Source: CAYRWR01 sp964537555 (GTDB taxonomy: Bacteria > Spirochaetota > Brevinematia > Brevinematales > CAYRWR01). From it: a DNA stretch of 64,000 nt. Numbering within the stretch: position 1 is the first letter of the stretch; each line of letters starts with the position of its first letter. Shown here one piece after another: positions 15,366 to 24,282 of the stretch. Under the pieces are notes generated by a model. It saw only the letters and a program-made list of their open reading frames with translations. It had not been told where the DNA came from and searched no databases. The DNA lies in contig CAZIAD010000014.1 of NCBI GenBank assembly GCA_964537555.1, positions 8,523-72,522 on the forward strand, in the 5' to 3' direction. A program made the translations under genes and the position numbers.

Positions 15366-17876
15366 ATGTTTGATACTATACAGAAAGAGATACTGCCGTT
15401 TGTAGAAAAACCGGCCCGCTATGTGGGCGGCGAATTTAACTCGGTGGTCAAGGAGCACGGGGGCCGTACCTCGGTAGCCCTGATCTACCCTGATGCCTAT
15501 GAAGTAGGGATCTCTAATCTGGGCCTTAAGATCCTGTATCACATCCTGAATCAAAAGGACGAATACGTGTGTGAGCGGGCCTATGCCCCCTGGATGGACA
15601 TGGAACAGCAGCTCAGGGAGAAAAAAATCCCCCTCTACTCCCTGGAGACTAAGACTCCCCTCAAGGATTTCGATATCCTGGGTTTTTCCTTTCAGTATGA
15701 ACTACTGTTCACCAATTTTCTGAATATGCTGGATCTGTCTCACATAGCTTTTTATGCAGCGGAAAGAGAAGAAAATGACCCCTTTATCATGGGGGGAGGC
15801 CCGGCCGCTCTCAACCTGGAACCTATCGCTCACTTTATGGATGCGGTGTGTCTGGGAGACGGAGAGAGCCGTATTGTGGAAATGTCCCGGGCGGTACGGG
15901 AAGGGCGTCAGGCCCAAAAATCCCGGAAAGACATACTTAAGGACCTATCCCGCATCGACGGGGTGTATGTCCCTTCTTTATATACTGAGAAAAGTGTGGA
16001 TGGATTCACCATCGCCCAGGGTGAAAAGGTAGAGCGCTACATCGAGCCCGATCTGGAAAATATCGACTTTGTCACCAAACAGATTCTGCCCAATATCCGG
16101 GCTATACAGGACCGGGCCGTCATAGAAGTAGCCCGGGGCTGTACCCAGGGCTGCCGGTTCTGCCAGGCCGGTATGACCTACCGCCCCCTGAGAGAACGCT
16201 CGGTGGGCAAGCTCCTGTCCCTGGCCCGCGAATCGATAAAAAACACGGGCTACAGGGAGTTTTCCCTGATCTCCCTGTCTATATCCGACTATACCCAGAT
16301 CAATACCCTGGTAGACAGCCTGGAACGCCAGTTCTCGGATCATGGGGTGTCCTTTTCCCTGCCCTCTATCCGTATAGACAGCTTTACCCTGGGGCTGGCT
16401 AAGAAAGTGCAGGAGATCCGCAAGAGCGGCCTCACTTTTGCCGTAGAAGGGGGGACCCAGCGTATCCGTGATATTATTAACAAAGGGGTCACTGAAGAAG
16501 AACTCTTCAAGGTCCTGGAGATCTCCCGGAGCCTGGGCTGGAAAAAGGTCAAACTGTACTTCATGATAGGCCTGCCCCAGGACCCGGCGCATGAAAAAGA
16601 AGACGAGATCGCCGGCATGCAGTCTCTCATCAACCGTATCCAGCAGCGGTTCCGGGGGCTGGCTATTACCGTATCGGTAGCTATCTTTGTCCCCAAACCC
16701 CATACCCCTTTTCAGTGGGACCGGCAGCTCAGCCCTCAGGAGGGAGAAAATGCCTTTATGCGCCTCCTGGAGCCCTATAGACGTAACCGTCAGGTCAATA
16801 TACGCTTTAACAACCCCTATGTGAGCTTTCTGGAAGGAGTGTTCAGCCGGGGAGACCGCAGCCTGTCCAAAGTAGTAGTCAGGGCCTGGGAGAAAGGGGC
16901 CCGTTTTGACGGCTGGAATGAGATGTTTGACTATGAGCTGTGGATGGAGTGCTTTAAAGAGACAGGCGTCGATCCCCATCGCTACCTGGAAGAACGGGAC
17001 CAGAAAGGCCCCCTGGCCTGGGACGTACTGGATAACGGCACCAGTCATAAGTTCTTTGAAAAGGAGAGAGAAAAGTCCTGGAAGGGTGAACTGACCCAGG
17101 ACTGCCGGACCGGCTGTGTAGCCTGTGATGTGTGTGACTTTAAAGAAGTAAAAAACCGGGAAAGCCAGCCTGAAGAAATTTCAGTACAGGAAGACTTTAT
17201 GGATAAAGTCCAGGTCAGGTCTCAGGACCCGGTGGTATCTATACGATTTGCCTATCATAAAAAAGGCCTTCAGAAATATCTGACCCAGATCGATATGGAG
17301 GAACTCCTGTCCCGGGCCATGATACGTTCCAATATTCCCGTGAAGTTTTCACTGGGATTCAACCCCCATATAAGGGTAGAAATGGGCTGGGCTATCCCCC
17401 TGGGATTTGAGAGTGACTATGAAGTATCTCAGGTGGATCTGTGGGAGGAAATGGATGCCCGGGAATTTATGGAGAAGATGAACGTCAATCTGCCTCCCGG
17501 TGCTCAGATATTTGATGCCCGACTCCTCAGCCTGGGCAATGGCCTCAATAAAAAGCACAAGTCTCAGATCGTGGAGTTTGAGATGAAGACCCATCTCAGC
17601 GAAACAGAGATCCGGGCCAGGCTGGAACAGAACAATGTTTTCACCAAAGTCACCCCTAAAAATACAAAGGAAATAACTATGGACGAATTTATAAAATCCT
17701 TTACAATAACAGGTGATAGATTGCTGATTTCTTATCTTCAGGAAGAGGGGGGTGCCCGCATGCAGGATGTCATCGAAGTATTATGTGGGCTGAACACACA
17801 GAATGCTCAGGCATTTGAGCCTATAGTCCTCTCCCGAAAGAGCATAGATCAAAAGACCGTACTTCTGGAGGTGTAA
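15366..17876 (+). CDS. B12-binding-type radical SAM protein fused to DUF2344
   Basis: An 836-residue fusion. The N-terminal two thirds match the family called TIGR03960: a B12-binding-like region, then the radical SAM core with the 4Fe-4S motif CTQGCRFC (Cys259, Cys263, Cys266) and an SAM-binding glycine region. A cysteine-rich segment CRTGCVACDVCDF follows near residues 580-592. From about residue 622 (SIRFAYHKKGLQKYLTQIDMEELLSRA) to the end lies a DUF2344 (TIGR03936) domain. In other bacteria these are two neighbouring genes often found with RNase G and ribosomal proteins, and a tRNA or rRNA role is suspected. The reaction is unknown. The next gene starts directly after the stop. Confidence 0.9.
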   Translation: MFDTIQKEILPFVEKPARYVGGEFNSVVKEHGGRTSVALIYPDAYEVGISNLGLKILYHILNQKDEYVCERAYAPWMDMEQQLREKKIPLYSLETKTPLKDFDILGFSFQYELLFTNFLNMLDLSHIAFYAAEREENDPFIMGGGPAALNLEPIAHFMDAVCLGDGESRIVEMSRAVREGRQAQKSRKDILKDLSRIDGVYVPSLYTEKSVDGFTIAQGEKVERYIEPDLENIDFVTKQILPNIRAIQDRAVIEVARGCTQGCRFCQAGMTYRPLRERSVGKLLSLARESIKNTGYREFSLISLSISDYTQINTLVDSLERQFSDHGVSFSLPSIRIDSFTLGLAKKVQEIRKSGLTFAVEGGTQRIRDIINKGVTEEELFKVLEISRSLGWKKVKLYFMIGLPQDPAHEKEDEIAGMQSLINRIQQRFRGLAITVSVAIFVPKPHTPFQWDRQLSPQEGENAFMRLLEPYRRNRQVNIRFNNPYVSFLEGVFSRGDRSLSKVVVRAWEKGARFDGWNEMFDYELWMECFKETGVDPHRYLEERDQKGPLAWDVLDNGTSHKFFEKEREKSWKGELTQDCRTGCVACDVCDFKEVKNRESQPEEISVQEDFMDKVQVRSQDPVVSIRFAYHKKGLQKYLTQIDMEELLSRAMIRSNIPVKFSLGFNPHIRVEMGWAIPLGFESDYEVSQVDLWEEMDAREFMEKMNVNLPPGAQIFDARLLSLGNGLNKKHKSQIVEFEMKTHLSETEIRARLEQNNVFTKVTPKNTKEITMDEFIKSFTITGDRLLISYLQEEGGARMQDVIEVLCGLNTQNAQAFEPIVLSRKSIDQKTVLLEV

Positions 17877-18527
17877 ATGCTTAAATTATCCCGGGTGCAG
17901 GCCCTCATCTTTGATATGGATGATACCATTATCAGGACGGAGAGGCTCAATATCCAGCTTATCAATGAGTTTTTCAAAGAAAAGTATAATATTGACCTGG
18001 ATGAAGAGGATAATGAATACGTGTTTGGCCATGACTGGCAGGCCATTTATACCTTTATCCTGGAAAAATATAAGCTGGATGGGGACATCTATGACATCCA
18101 GGAAAAATTTCTGGAAAAGAAACGGGCCTACCTTCAGGAACACCAGGTAGAAGTGGCCGAAGGTATCAATGAAGTACTGTCTATCGATGTGCCTAAAGTG
18201 ATAGTGAGCGGCAGTGGAAAGACAGAGATACAGATGCTCCTCGATAATGCCGGCCTGGACGGGCGTTTTGACGCCAGCTTTTCTATTGATGAATACGGCC
18301 GGGGTAAGCCCGAACCGGACGGATTCCTGGAAGCCCTCAAACACCTGGGTATCAAGGCCAAGTATGCCCTGGTCTTTGAAGACAGTCTGAGCGGTATAGA
18401 GGCAGCCAAAAAAGCAGGGATCCCCTGTGTCTTTATGTCCCAGTTTGCGGAACATAATCACTCTGAACATGCTGATATGAGTTTTAAGACCTTTCATGAC
18501 TTTTATTCTTACTGGCGCAGCTTATAA
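17877..18527 (+). CDS. HAD superfamily hydrolase, beta-phosphoglucomutase-like
   Basis: A 216-residue subfamily IA HAD phosphatase or phosphoglucomutase. Motif I is DMDDT with nucleophile Asp13 and general acid Asp15, motif II is VSGSGKTE, and motifs III and IV are in GRGKPEPDGF and VFEDSLSGIEAAKKAG. The cap is alpha-helical. The ATG directly abuts the upstream stop (17876/17877), with CTGGAGG upstream, so it is cotranscribed with the radical SAM gene. The substrate is not predictable. Confidence 0.88.
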   Translation: MLKLSRVQALIFDMDDTIIRTERLNIQLINEFFKEKYNIDLDEEDNEYVFGHDWQAIYTFILEKYKLDGDIYDIQEKFLEKKRAYLQEHQVEVAEGINEVLSIDVPKVIVSGSGKTEIQMLLDNAGLDGRFDASFSIDEYGRGKPEPDGFLEALKHLGIKAKYALVFEDSLSGIEAAKKAGIPCVFMSQFAEHNHSEHADMSFKTFHDFYSYWRSL

Positions 18528-18581
18528 GTAACACTTCCCGGGGCCCCCGGTGTTTAAATACCACAGACACAGGGGGTTTTT

Positions 18582-19532
18582 ATGAAAAGAAGTTTGATTA
18601 TTGCAGGGATGTTAGTGGCTGTAGCCGCATCCTGTACCATTATTATGGATGATACTAGTATTTCAGAAAAATCGAGGCAGGAAAAGACCTTTCCGGATGA
18701 ACAGGCTACCCAGACCAACACCATCATCATGACGAATTCTCAACTATCTGTGACCAATATAGTCACTAATACTGTGGTAGTAGTCTACACCAATACCATT
18801 GAGACAGTGGTGACTAATCTGGTCCTGTCTAATACCACAATCAGCAACTGGTCCTCTATCACCAATATCCAGTATCAGATCATTACTAATACTACTATCT
18901 CCAATGCCTGGTATACCAATACTCTGATACAGACCAATGAATACTATTATACCAATACCGTACTATCCAATGTGGATAATGCTATATTTGTGCTCCTGAC
19001 AGCTCCCGGAGACGGAGCATATCTGGCAGACAGCTTCACGGTGAATGGTTATACCCCAGATGGAGGGGACCTGGCTGGGGCTATGATATACATAGAGTCC
19101 ACTAATGAAGTGATGGTCCAGGCCCAGTACTCCGGATTCAGCGGGACCTCATTTTCCAGTACGATCAGAGTAGATAAGGAAGGCCATTATTACCTCTGGG
19201 CCAGCGCATGGGATAACGGTAATGCCATCGGCCGCAGTGACAAGCACTACATCATCGCTGACTGGAGTGCTCCTCAGGTGCATATCACCACAGTCAATGG
19301 TGCCGTGTTTGCGGGGAACGTGACCATCACGGGTACCGCCTACGACCGGGTGAGCGGCCTGCAGGGAGTGTATCTGTCGGTAGACGGGGGAGGCTATAGT
19401 GGGGTGAATGGGCTGTCAGAATGGAGTTATAGTACTACACTGGCCCCGGGTAGCCATAGCATCTCGGTGTACAGCCGTGATGCCGCGGGTTATGTCAGTC
19501 TTAGTGAGAGTATTGTTGTGAATGTAGAGTAA
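18582..19532 (+). CDS. Lipoprotein with Thr-Asn-rich stalk and Ig-like C-terminus
   Basis: A 316-residue putative lipoprotein of unknown function. The N-terminus is a short signal peptide ending VAVAASC (Cys18), a relaxed lipobox. Residues about 45-130 are a low-complexity stalk full of TN and TNT steps (for example IVTNTVVVVYTNTIETVVTN), which could be an extended beta or fibre-like spacer. The C-terminal half has two beta-sandwich-like repeats (about 135-225 and 228-316) rich in Gly, Ser and Tyr, resembling bacterial Ig-like domains. A similar Asn/Thr-rich style appears in the 31210-33936 and 63272-63943 products. A strong terminator follows. Confidence 0.75.
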   Translation: MKRSLIIAGMLVAVAASCTIIMDDTSISEKSRQEKTFPDEQATQTNTIIMTNSQLSVTNIVTNTVVVVYTNTIETVVTNLVLSNTTISNWSSITNIQYQIITNTTISNAWYTNTLIQTNEYYYTNTVLSNVDNAIFVLLTAPGDGAYLADSFTVNGYTPDGGDLAGAMIYIESTNEVMVQAQYSGFSGTSFSSTIRVDKEGHYYLWASAWDNGNAIGRSDKHYIIADWSAPQVHITTVNGAVFAGNVTITGTAYDRVSGLQGVYLSVDGGGYSGVNGLSEWSYSTTLAPGSHSISVYSRDAAGYVSLSESIVVNVE

Positions 19533-19546
19533 AAGATATTAACGCA

Positions 19547-19583
19547 AAACCGGGGTTGTCTTTCAGCACAACCCCGGTTTTTT
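19547..19583 (+). terminator. Bidirectional Rho-independent terminator
   Basis: AAACCGGGGTTGT (19547-19559) and ACAACCCCGGTTT (19568-19580) form a perfect 13-bp stem with an 8-nt loop. T-tracts occur on both strands. It lies between convergent genes and serves both. Confidence 0.93.
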
Positions 19584-19601
19584 AATGAATATTTTAAAAG
19601 T

Positions 19602-19994
19602 TTAGGGTAATTCAGTCATCAGATTCTTAATGACCCATTTATCATCCGGAGATTTTCCCATGATAAAGCGGACTTTCTTTTTCCCTGCGGCTGTATCCAG
19701 TGATACATCAATAGTAGCCATCCCCATATCCATAGCCGCTTTGGCTTTAGGGTCATCATCAGGGATGATGGTATAAGCCGTGACTGCATTGTCGGTAAAA
19801 TAGGACTTTATCTTGTCCGGCACAGCCATGTCCATCTTGTTCTGGACCATGCCTACTGCGGCATCAATGTTTCCGGCCTGGACACTGTCCATAAAAGACT
19901 TGACCTCCGCATTTACCGCAGCTGCCGGATCAGATCCGCAGGATAGCAGCAAGGGCATCAGAAACAGGGCACTCAGTAACAGTACTTTTTTCAT
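19602..19994 (-). CDS. Small lipoprotein with DUF4878/NTF2-like fold
   Basis: A 130-residue lipoprotein. The signal peptide ends LMPLLLSC with lipidated Cys19. The body (VNAEVKSFMDSVQAGNIDAAVGMVQNKM, then MATIDVSLDTAAGKKKVRFIMGKSPDDKWVIKNL) has the pattern of small DUF4878/SnoaL-like lipoproteins. The function is unknown. ATG at 19994 is preferred because GGAGG lies just before it; an in-frame start 12 bp further upstream overlaps that site. It follows the 20052-20663 gene on the same strand and may share its promoter. Confidence 0.78.
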   Translation of the reverse strand: MKKVLLLSALFLMPLLLSCGSDPAAAVNAEVKSFMDSVQAGNIDAAVGMVQNKMDMAVPDKIKSYFTDNAVTAYTIIPDDDPKAKAAMDMGMATIDVSLDTAAGKKKVRFIMGKSPDDKWVIKNLMTELP

Positions 19995-20051
19995 AAACAC
20001 CTCCAAGTGATTATATAGTATCTTTACTTTTATTATCTGTATCTATGTTTG

Positions 20052-20663
20052 CTAGATGTCATCCTTTACCTTTTTATCAGGCGTCTCCCCGATTACATCA
20101 AGAAACAGTGAGGATAGCTCATATGCTTTCCATATTCCCTTGTCATTTTTCTTTAATGTCACAGGGCGGGGCAGGCCTATACCCCAGACATGGATATAGA
20201 CTTTAATTGTGTCTGCGTTGATGACACTGTATGAGTTTTGGATGACTTTAAAGGTATAGGGCAGGTCAGTCTGATAGTCCAGCTCCGGAGTAGCACCCTG
20301 CACATAGGTCCAGGGAATGTGCTTTTTTTCCGGGAGAGTGAGCCTATGGAGGTGCTCAGTAATACTTCGGGCTATGGCGTAATCCTTGTAGACATCCCCG
20401 TCTACCAGGTGCTTGCGATCCAGGGCGATCACGATAAACTTAGATCCCAGATCCTGGTCCTGTGTAAATTTCATGAGAGCAGCTAGCATGACTATAGCCC
20501 CTCCTTCTGGGGTGAGGGACAGCTCATCTCTGAGGGCCAGAAATCCTTTTATATCAGAGGGAATGGCTGTAAGGGTCACTATCTTAGTAGAGGTGATTTT
20601 AGCGCTTAATGGTACAGGTATGATAACTACAGAAAGTAAAAGAGCACTAAGGAAATATTTCAT
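20052..20663 (-). CDS. Secreted protein of an unnamed family, paralogue of the 54717-55340 product
   Basis: A 203-residue exported protein with a signal peptide cleaved near PLSA-K. Its core (LRDELSLTPEGGAIVMLAAL, then LGSKFIVIALD) and C-terminal half (IPWTYVQGATPELDY, GLPRPVTLKKNDKGIWKAYELSSL) align closely with the protein encoded at 54717-55340. I recall similar proteins labelled DUF6935, but cannot verify that. No catalytic motif is evident. AGGAGG precedes the ATG at 20663. A promoter lies at 20712-20740 on the minus strand. Confidence 0.75.
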   Translation of the reverse strand: MKYFLSALLLSVVIIPVPLSAKITSTKIVTLTAIPSDIKGFLALRDELSLTPEGGAIVMLAALMKFTQDQDLGSKFIVIALDRKHLVDGDVYKDYAIARSITEHLHRLTLPEKKHIPWTYVQGATPELDYQTDLPYTFKVIQNSYSVINADTIKVYIHVWGIGLPRPVTLKKNDKGIWKAYELSSLFLDVIGETPDKKVKDDI

Positions 20664-20711
20664 TATGGCCTCCTGAAATGTATAAAATAATTCTCTCAAT
20701 AGATTCAAACA

Positions 20712-20740
20712 ATTCTAGACCTGTATTTAATAAAGTGCAA
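20712..20740 (-). promoter_or_regulatory. Promoter of the 20663-19602 secreted-protein unit
   Basis: On the minus strand, TTGCAC (20740-20735) and TAGAAT (20717-20712) are spaced by 17 bp. Confidence 0.55.
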
Positions 20741-20837
20741 GTTTAGCGGGAAGAAATTCAGGGTTTAATTTGAATATAATCAGCTGGGTTAGAGATTCTT
20801 ATATAGAAAACACTGTTCGCTTATAATAAATAAATAA

Positions 20838-20866
20838 TTGACTTTTCATCTGATAAATCGTAAAAT
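20838..20866 (+). promoter_or_regulatory. Promoter of the feo operon
   Basis: TTGACT at 20838-20843 and TAAAAT at 20861-20866 are spaced by 17 bp. The leader of about 75 nt is longer than usual here and contains a second TATAAT at 20883-20888. I could not identify a classical Fur box by eye. Confidence 0.6.
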
Positions 20867-20948
20867 ATATAAGTTAGTCTCCTATAATATTACTAGAAAT
20901 ATAGAATAGACTTACCATTATATAACTCGTTTACGAGGGGAGGATCAG

Positions 20949-21209
20949 GTGACGAGACTGGTAGAGCTGAAGTCCGGTGAACGGGCTCAGGTCATAGATA
21001 TGGTGTCAGATCATGAGCCTGAAGAGAGAGGGCATCATCACGGTGATGCTGCTAAACGCCTGGAAAGCATGGGCCTGCGTAATGGAAAGCAGGTAGAGAT
21101 GCTTACCAATCAGGGAACCGGCCCTCTCCTGCTTAAGGTGGATGAGTCCCGTATCGCCCTGGGCCGGGGTATCGCTAAAAAGATTATGGTGGTAAAAGTC
21201 GAAGGATAA
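20949..21209 (+). CDS. feoA: Ferrous iron transport protein A
   Basis: An 86-residue cytoplasmic SH3-like protein that assists FeoB. The pattern MTRLVELKSGERAQVIDM, then HHHGDAAKRLESMGLRNGKQVEML and LLLKVDESRIALGRGIAKKIMVV, is typical FeoA. A His-rich insertion (ERGHHHGD) could bind metal. The start is GTG at 20949 with GGGGAGG at 20936-20942. feoB begins 4 bp after its stop. Confidence 0.94.
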   Translation: MTRLVELKSGERAQVIDMVSDHEPEERGHHHGDAAKRLESMGLRNGKQVEMLTNQGTGPLLLKVDESRIALGRGIAKKIMVVKVEG

Positions 21210-21213
21210 GCCA

Positions 21214-23433
21214 ATGCCTCAGAACAGAGAAATAGTAGTAGCGGTAGCGGGTAATCCCAACTGCGGTAAATCTACACTTATAAATGCCATTTCCGGGTCC
21301 AAGATGGATGTGGGAAACTGGCCGGGTGTCACGGTAGAGAAACGGGAAGCAGTGGTAGAGTATGAAGGGGTAGATATAAGATTTGTAGATCTGCCCGGTA
21401 CTTATTCACTTTCCGCCTATTCTCAGGATGAAGTAGTAGCCCGGGATTATCTCATAAATGAAAAGCCCGATGTCATCCTCAACGTGGTCGATGCTACCAA
21501 TCTGGAACGTAATCTCAATCTCAGTACACAGCTCATAGAGCTGGGTATCCCTACGATCATGGCCCTCAATGTCTATGATGAACTGAAAGCAAAAAGGTCA
21601 GAGATCAACATACCGCTTATGGAACAACAACTGGGAATAAGTATTATTCCCACCATTGCTACCCGCAAAGAAGGTATAGTCCCCCTGATCAAAAAGATCA
21701 TGGAGATCTCTCGTGCACCCGAAGCACACCTTCCCCAGACCATCACTTATAATCATGATGTAGAGTTGGCTCTGTCTCAGATCCAGGAGCAATTATCACA
21801 GATTCCTGCACCGGAAGTGCAGAGATTTCCTCAACGCTGGCTCTGTTTAAAACTCCTGGAAAGAGATGCTCACTTACAGTCACATTATGGTATCAAGATA
21901 GACGATGAAGAGTATCATCGCATCACCAAACATCTCAGAGAACTGCACTCCCGTAAGATGGATGAAGTGATCGCCGATGCCCGTTTTGCAGTCAATAAAG
22001 GCCTGGTGGAGATGGTGCTGACCCGTGAAAAGATCAATAAGCAGGACCTCACGGATAAACTGGATCGATTCGTGCTCAATAAGTGGGTCGGAATTCCTCT
22101 CTTTGTGCTGGCTATGTGGCTGGTGTTTAAGCTGACCTTTGATGTGGCCACCCCCTTTGTAGACTGGGCGGATGCTTTAGTCACGGGCCCTATGAGCCGC
22201 TGGATGACCAATATTCTGGTGGCATTACGCTCTCCCATGTGGCTCATATCTCTTATCGTGGATGGTATCATAGCGGGGGTAGGGGCTGTACTGGTATTTA
22301 CCCCTGTCATATTCTTCATGATGTTTTTTATTACTTTTTTAGAGGGGTCGGGCTATATGGCCCGGGTGGCTTTTATCATGGACAGGGTCATGCATGTGAT
22401 GGGCCTGCACGGCCGGTCCTTTATTCCTATGATACTGGGATTCGGCTGTAATGTCCCTTCTATCTATGCTACCCGTACCCTGGAGACAGATCAGGAAAAG
22501 CAGCTCACTTCTATGCTGGTGCCCCTGATGTCCTGCGGGGCCAGGCTCCCGGTCTATGTCCTGTTTGCTGGTGCTTTTTTTGCGCATAACAAAGGTACAG
22601 TAATATGGTCCCTCTATTTTCTGGGGATCGTCATGGCCTTTATCATCGGGGCCATCTTTAAAAAGACCCTGTTCCGCAGTAAGGCCCAGGAATTTATCAT
22701 GGAACTGCCCCCCTACCGTATGCCCAGCTTCTCCAATATCATGGTACATACATGGGAAAAGGTAAAACACTTTGTAGTCAAAGCGGGTACCTACATTATG
22801 GCTATGTCTGTCATTGTGTGGTTTTTGTTCTTCCTGCCTATTGGTTCGGATAAGGAGCACTCCTACCTGGGACGGGTCGGTAAAGTGATATCTCCAGTAC
22901 TGAAACCCCTGGGTTTCGGGACCTGGCAGGCCGGATCTTCTATAATAAGTGGTATCGTAGCCAAAGAAGTGGTGGTATCTACCATGGGAACCCTCTATGT
23001 AGGAGACCAGGATGAACCGGTACAGTATTACACTAATATTATGATGAAAGGGGAGATGGTCAGAGTGCCTCTGCTCCGTGAGCAGCCCACATTCTGGCAG
23101 GACCTGGGAGAGATTGGAAAAGGCCTGGTCATTGCGGGCCGTGATGCCATAGCTTCCCTGTTTACCATAGGTTTTGTCAGTCTCAGCGCGGAAGAAGACC
23201 CGGCTAATGAATCCCTGCGCCAGGAGCTCAGCAAGGACTTCAGCCCCTTATCGGCTTATTCGTTCCTGGTGTTTGTACTGCTCTATATGCCCTGTATGGT
23301 AGTACTGGCTGCCATGAAGACTGAACTCAAGACCTGGAAATGGGCGGGTATTACCGTCACCTACCAGATGCTACTGGCCTGGGTGATGTCGTTTATCGTG
23401 TACCAGGGGGGAAAACTCCTGGGACTGGGTTAG
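21214..23433 (+). CDS. feoB: Ferrous iron transport protein B
   Basis: A 739-residue inner-membrane Fe(II) transporter. The N-terminal G domain has G1 GNPNCGKS (residues 13-20), G3 DLPG (59-62) and G4 NVYD (119-122, where most FeoB proteins have NMID or NVMD). The helical GDI-like spacer follows, then the membrane part with two Gate motifs. The first contains GFGCNVPSIYATRTLE, with the conserved Cys in the channel. Length and order are normal. It is translationally close to feoA and to the small Cys-rich gene after it. Confidence 0.96.
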   Translation: MPQNREIVVAVAGNPNCGKSTLINAISGSKMDVGNWPGVTVEKREAVVEYEGVDIRFVDLPGTYSLSAYSQDEVVARDYLINEKPDVILNVVDATNLERNLNLSTQLIELGIPTIMALNVYDELKAKRSEINIPLMEQQLGISIIPTIATRKEGIVPLIKKIMEISRAPEAHLPQTITYNHDVELALSQIQEQLSQIPAPEVQRFPQRWLCLKLLERDAHLQSHYGIKIDDEEYHRITKHLRELHSRKMDEVIADARFAVNKGLVEMVLTREKINKQDLTDKLDRFVLNKWVGIPLFVLAMWLVFKLTFDVATPFVDWADALVTGPMSRWMTNILVALRSPMWLISLIVDGIIAGVGAVLVFTPVIFFMMFFITFLEGSGYMARVAFIMDRVMHVMGLHGRSFIPMILGFGCNVPSIYATRTLETDQEKQLTSMLVPLMSCGARLPVYVLFAGAFFAHNKGTVIWSLYFLGIVMAFIIGAIFKKTLFRSKAQEFIMELPPYRMPSFSNIMVHTWEKVKHFVVKAGTYIMAMSVIVWFLFFLPIGSDKEHSYLGRVGKVISPVLKPLGFGTWQAGSSIISGIVAKEVVVSTMGTLYVGDQDEPVQYYTNIMMKGEMVRVPLLREQPTFWQDLGEIGKGLVIAGRDAIASLFTIGFVSLSAEEDPANESLRQELSKDFSPLSAYSFLVFVLLYMPCMVVLAAMKTELKTWKWAGITVTYQMLLAWVMSFIVYQGGKLLGLG

Positions 23434-23445
23434 AAGGAGGATATC

Positions 23446-23595
23446 ATGACATGGTTCGATTATACATTGATGACCCTGATTCTAGGGGCAGCTTTATGGC
23501 TCATCTTTAAGGCGCTGTTTAAAGAAGGAAAGATACAGTGCCCCGGATGTGATGCAGAAGGATGCAGTGTCAAGCAGGTGCATAACAAGCACTAA
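23446..23595 (+). CDS. FeoB-associated Cys-rich membrane protein
   Basis: A 49-residue protein. It has one membrane helix (YTLMTLILGAALWLIFKALF) followed by a short cytoplasmic tail with Cys31, Cys34 and Cys39 (CPGC, then GC) and His46/His49. This is the layout of the small Cys-rich proteins that often follow feoB and may bind iron or an Fe-S cluster. AGAAGGAGG lies just before the ATG. The downstream gene starts 35 bp later. Confidence 0.85.
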   Translation: MTWFDYTLMTLILGAALWLIFKALFKEGKIQCPGCDAEGCSVKQVHNKH

Positions 23596-23629
23596 ACTAG
23601 ACTGGATGACGGTACAATAAGGATATTTT

Positions 23630-24274
23630 GTGAGTATGAATAATAAGCGGAGCTGGGCCTGGGTATTAGCCCTGGCTATTTTCACTATTGTGTATAACAT
23701 TGCTGAGGGTATTGTATCCCTGAGATTTGGACTTCAGGAGGATACTCTGGCTCTGTTAGGATTCGGGGTAGACAGTTTTGTGGAAGTCCTGTCCGGCCTG
23801 GGTATCTTACATATGCTGATCAGACTGCATAGACAGGGAAATACCGAACAGGATAAGTTTGAAAAAGCGGCCCTCCGCACTACCGGAGTGGCATTTTATA
23901 TTCTCAGTGCAGGACTGGTGCTGGGCTCGGTATTTAATATCATTCAGGGAAATACTCCTGAATCCACCCTGCCCGGGCTTATAATATCCATCATTTCTTT
24001 ACTGACTATGTGGGCCCTCATGGCTGCCAAACTGAGATTGGGACGGATATTAAATTCTGATGCTATCATAGCGGATGCCCACTGTACCCGTACCTGCCTC
24101 TATTTATCAGTGGTACTCCTGCTATCCAGCGGTCTCTATTTTTTCTGGCAGATCCCTTATTTTGATATTGCCGGTAGCCTGGGTATTGCCTGGTTTTCCT
24201 TCCGTGAGGGACGAGAGTCTTTTGATAAGGCGAGAGGAAAGCAGTGCGGATGCAGTACGGAGTGCCATTCCTGA
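23630..24274 (+). CDS. CDF-like cation transporter lacking the cytoplasmic domain
   Basis: A 214-residue protein with five or six membrane helices, related to the membrane domain of cation diffusion facilitators. Family-like motifs are LLGFGVDSFVEVLSGL and LNSDAIIADAHCTRTCLY, the positions where CDF proteins carry metal-ligating Asp and His. The usual C-terminal cytoplasmic metal-sensing domain is missing; instead the protein ends in a Cys-rich tail (KQCGCSTEC). GTG at 23630 is given as the start because AAGGAT lies five bases before it; ATG at 23636 is nearly as likely. Its place after feoB suggests divalent metal handling. Confidence 0.78.
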   Translation: MSMNNKRSWAWVLALAIFTIVYNIAEGIVSLRFGLQEDTLALLGFGVDSFVEVLSGLGILHMLIRLHRQGNTEQDKFEKAALRTTGVAFYILSAGLVLGSVFNIIQGNTPESTLPGLIISIISLLTMWALMAAKLRLGRILNSDAIIADAHCTRTCLYLSVVLLLSSGLYFFWQIPYFDIAGSLGIAWFSFREGRESFDKARGKQCGCSTECHS

Positions 24275-24282
24275 TCTACCGC

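Noticed and set aside
15978..17048. 356-codon open frame on the minus strand
   Set aside because: It lies wholly inside the radical SAM gene, whose motifs are unmistakable; the antisense translation has no family pattern.
18530..18556. G+C-rich self-complementary stretch after the HAD gene
   Set aside because: The arms leave almost no loop and no T-tract follows, so it is not a convincing terminator.
20883..20888. Second TATAAT before feoA
   Set aside because: No -35 at proper distance; the TTGACT-N17-TAAAAT pair just upstream is better.
21214..23433. FeoB G4 motif NVYD as a sign of a defective G domain
   Set aside because: Asn and Asp, the guanine-contacting residues, are kept and the rest of the domain is intact, so it is ordinary variation.
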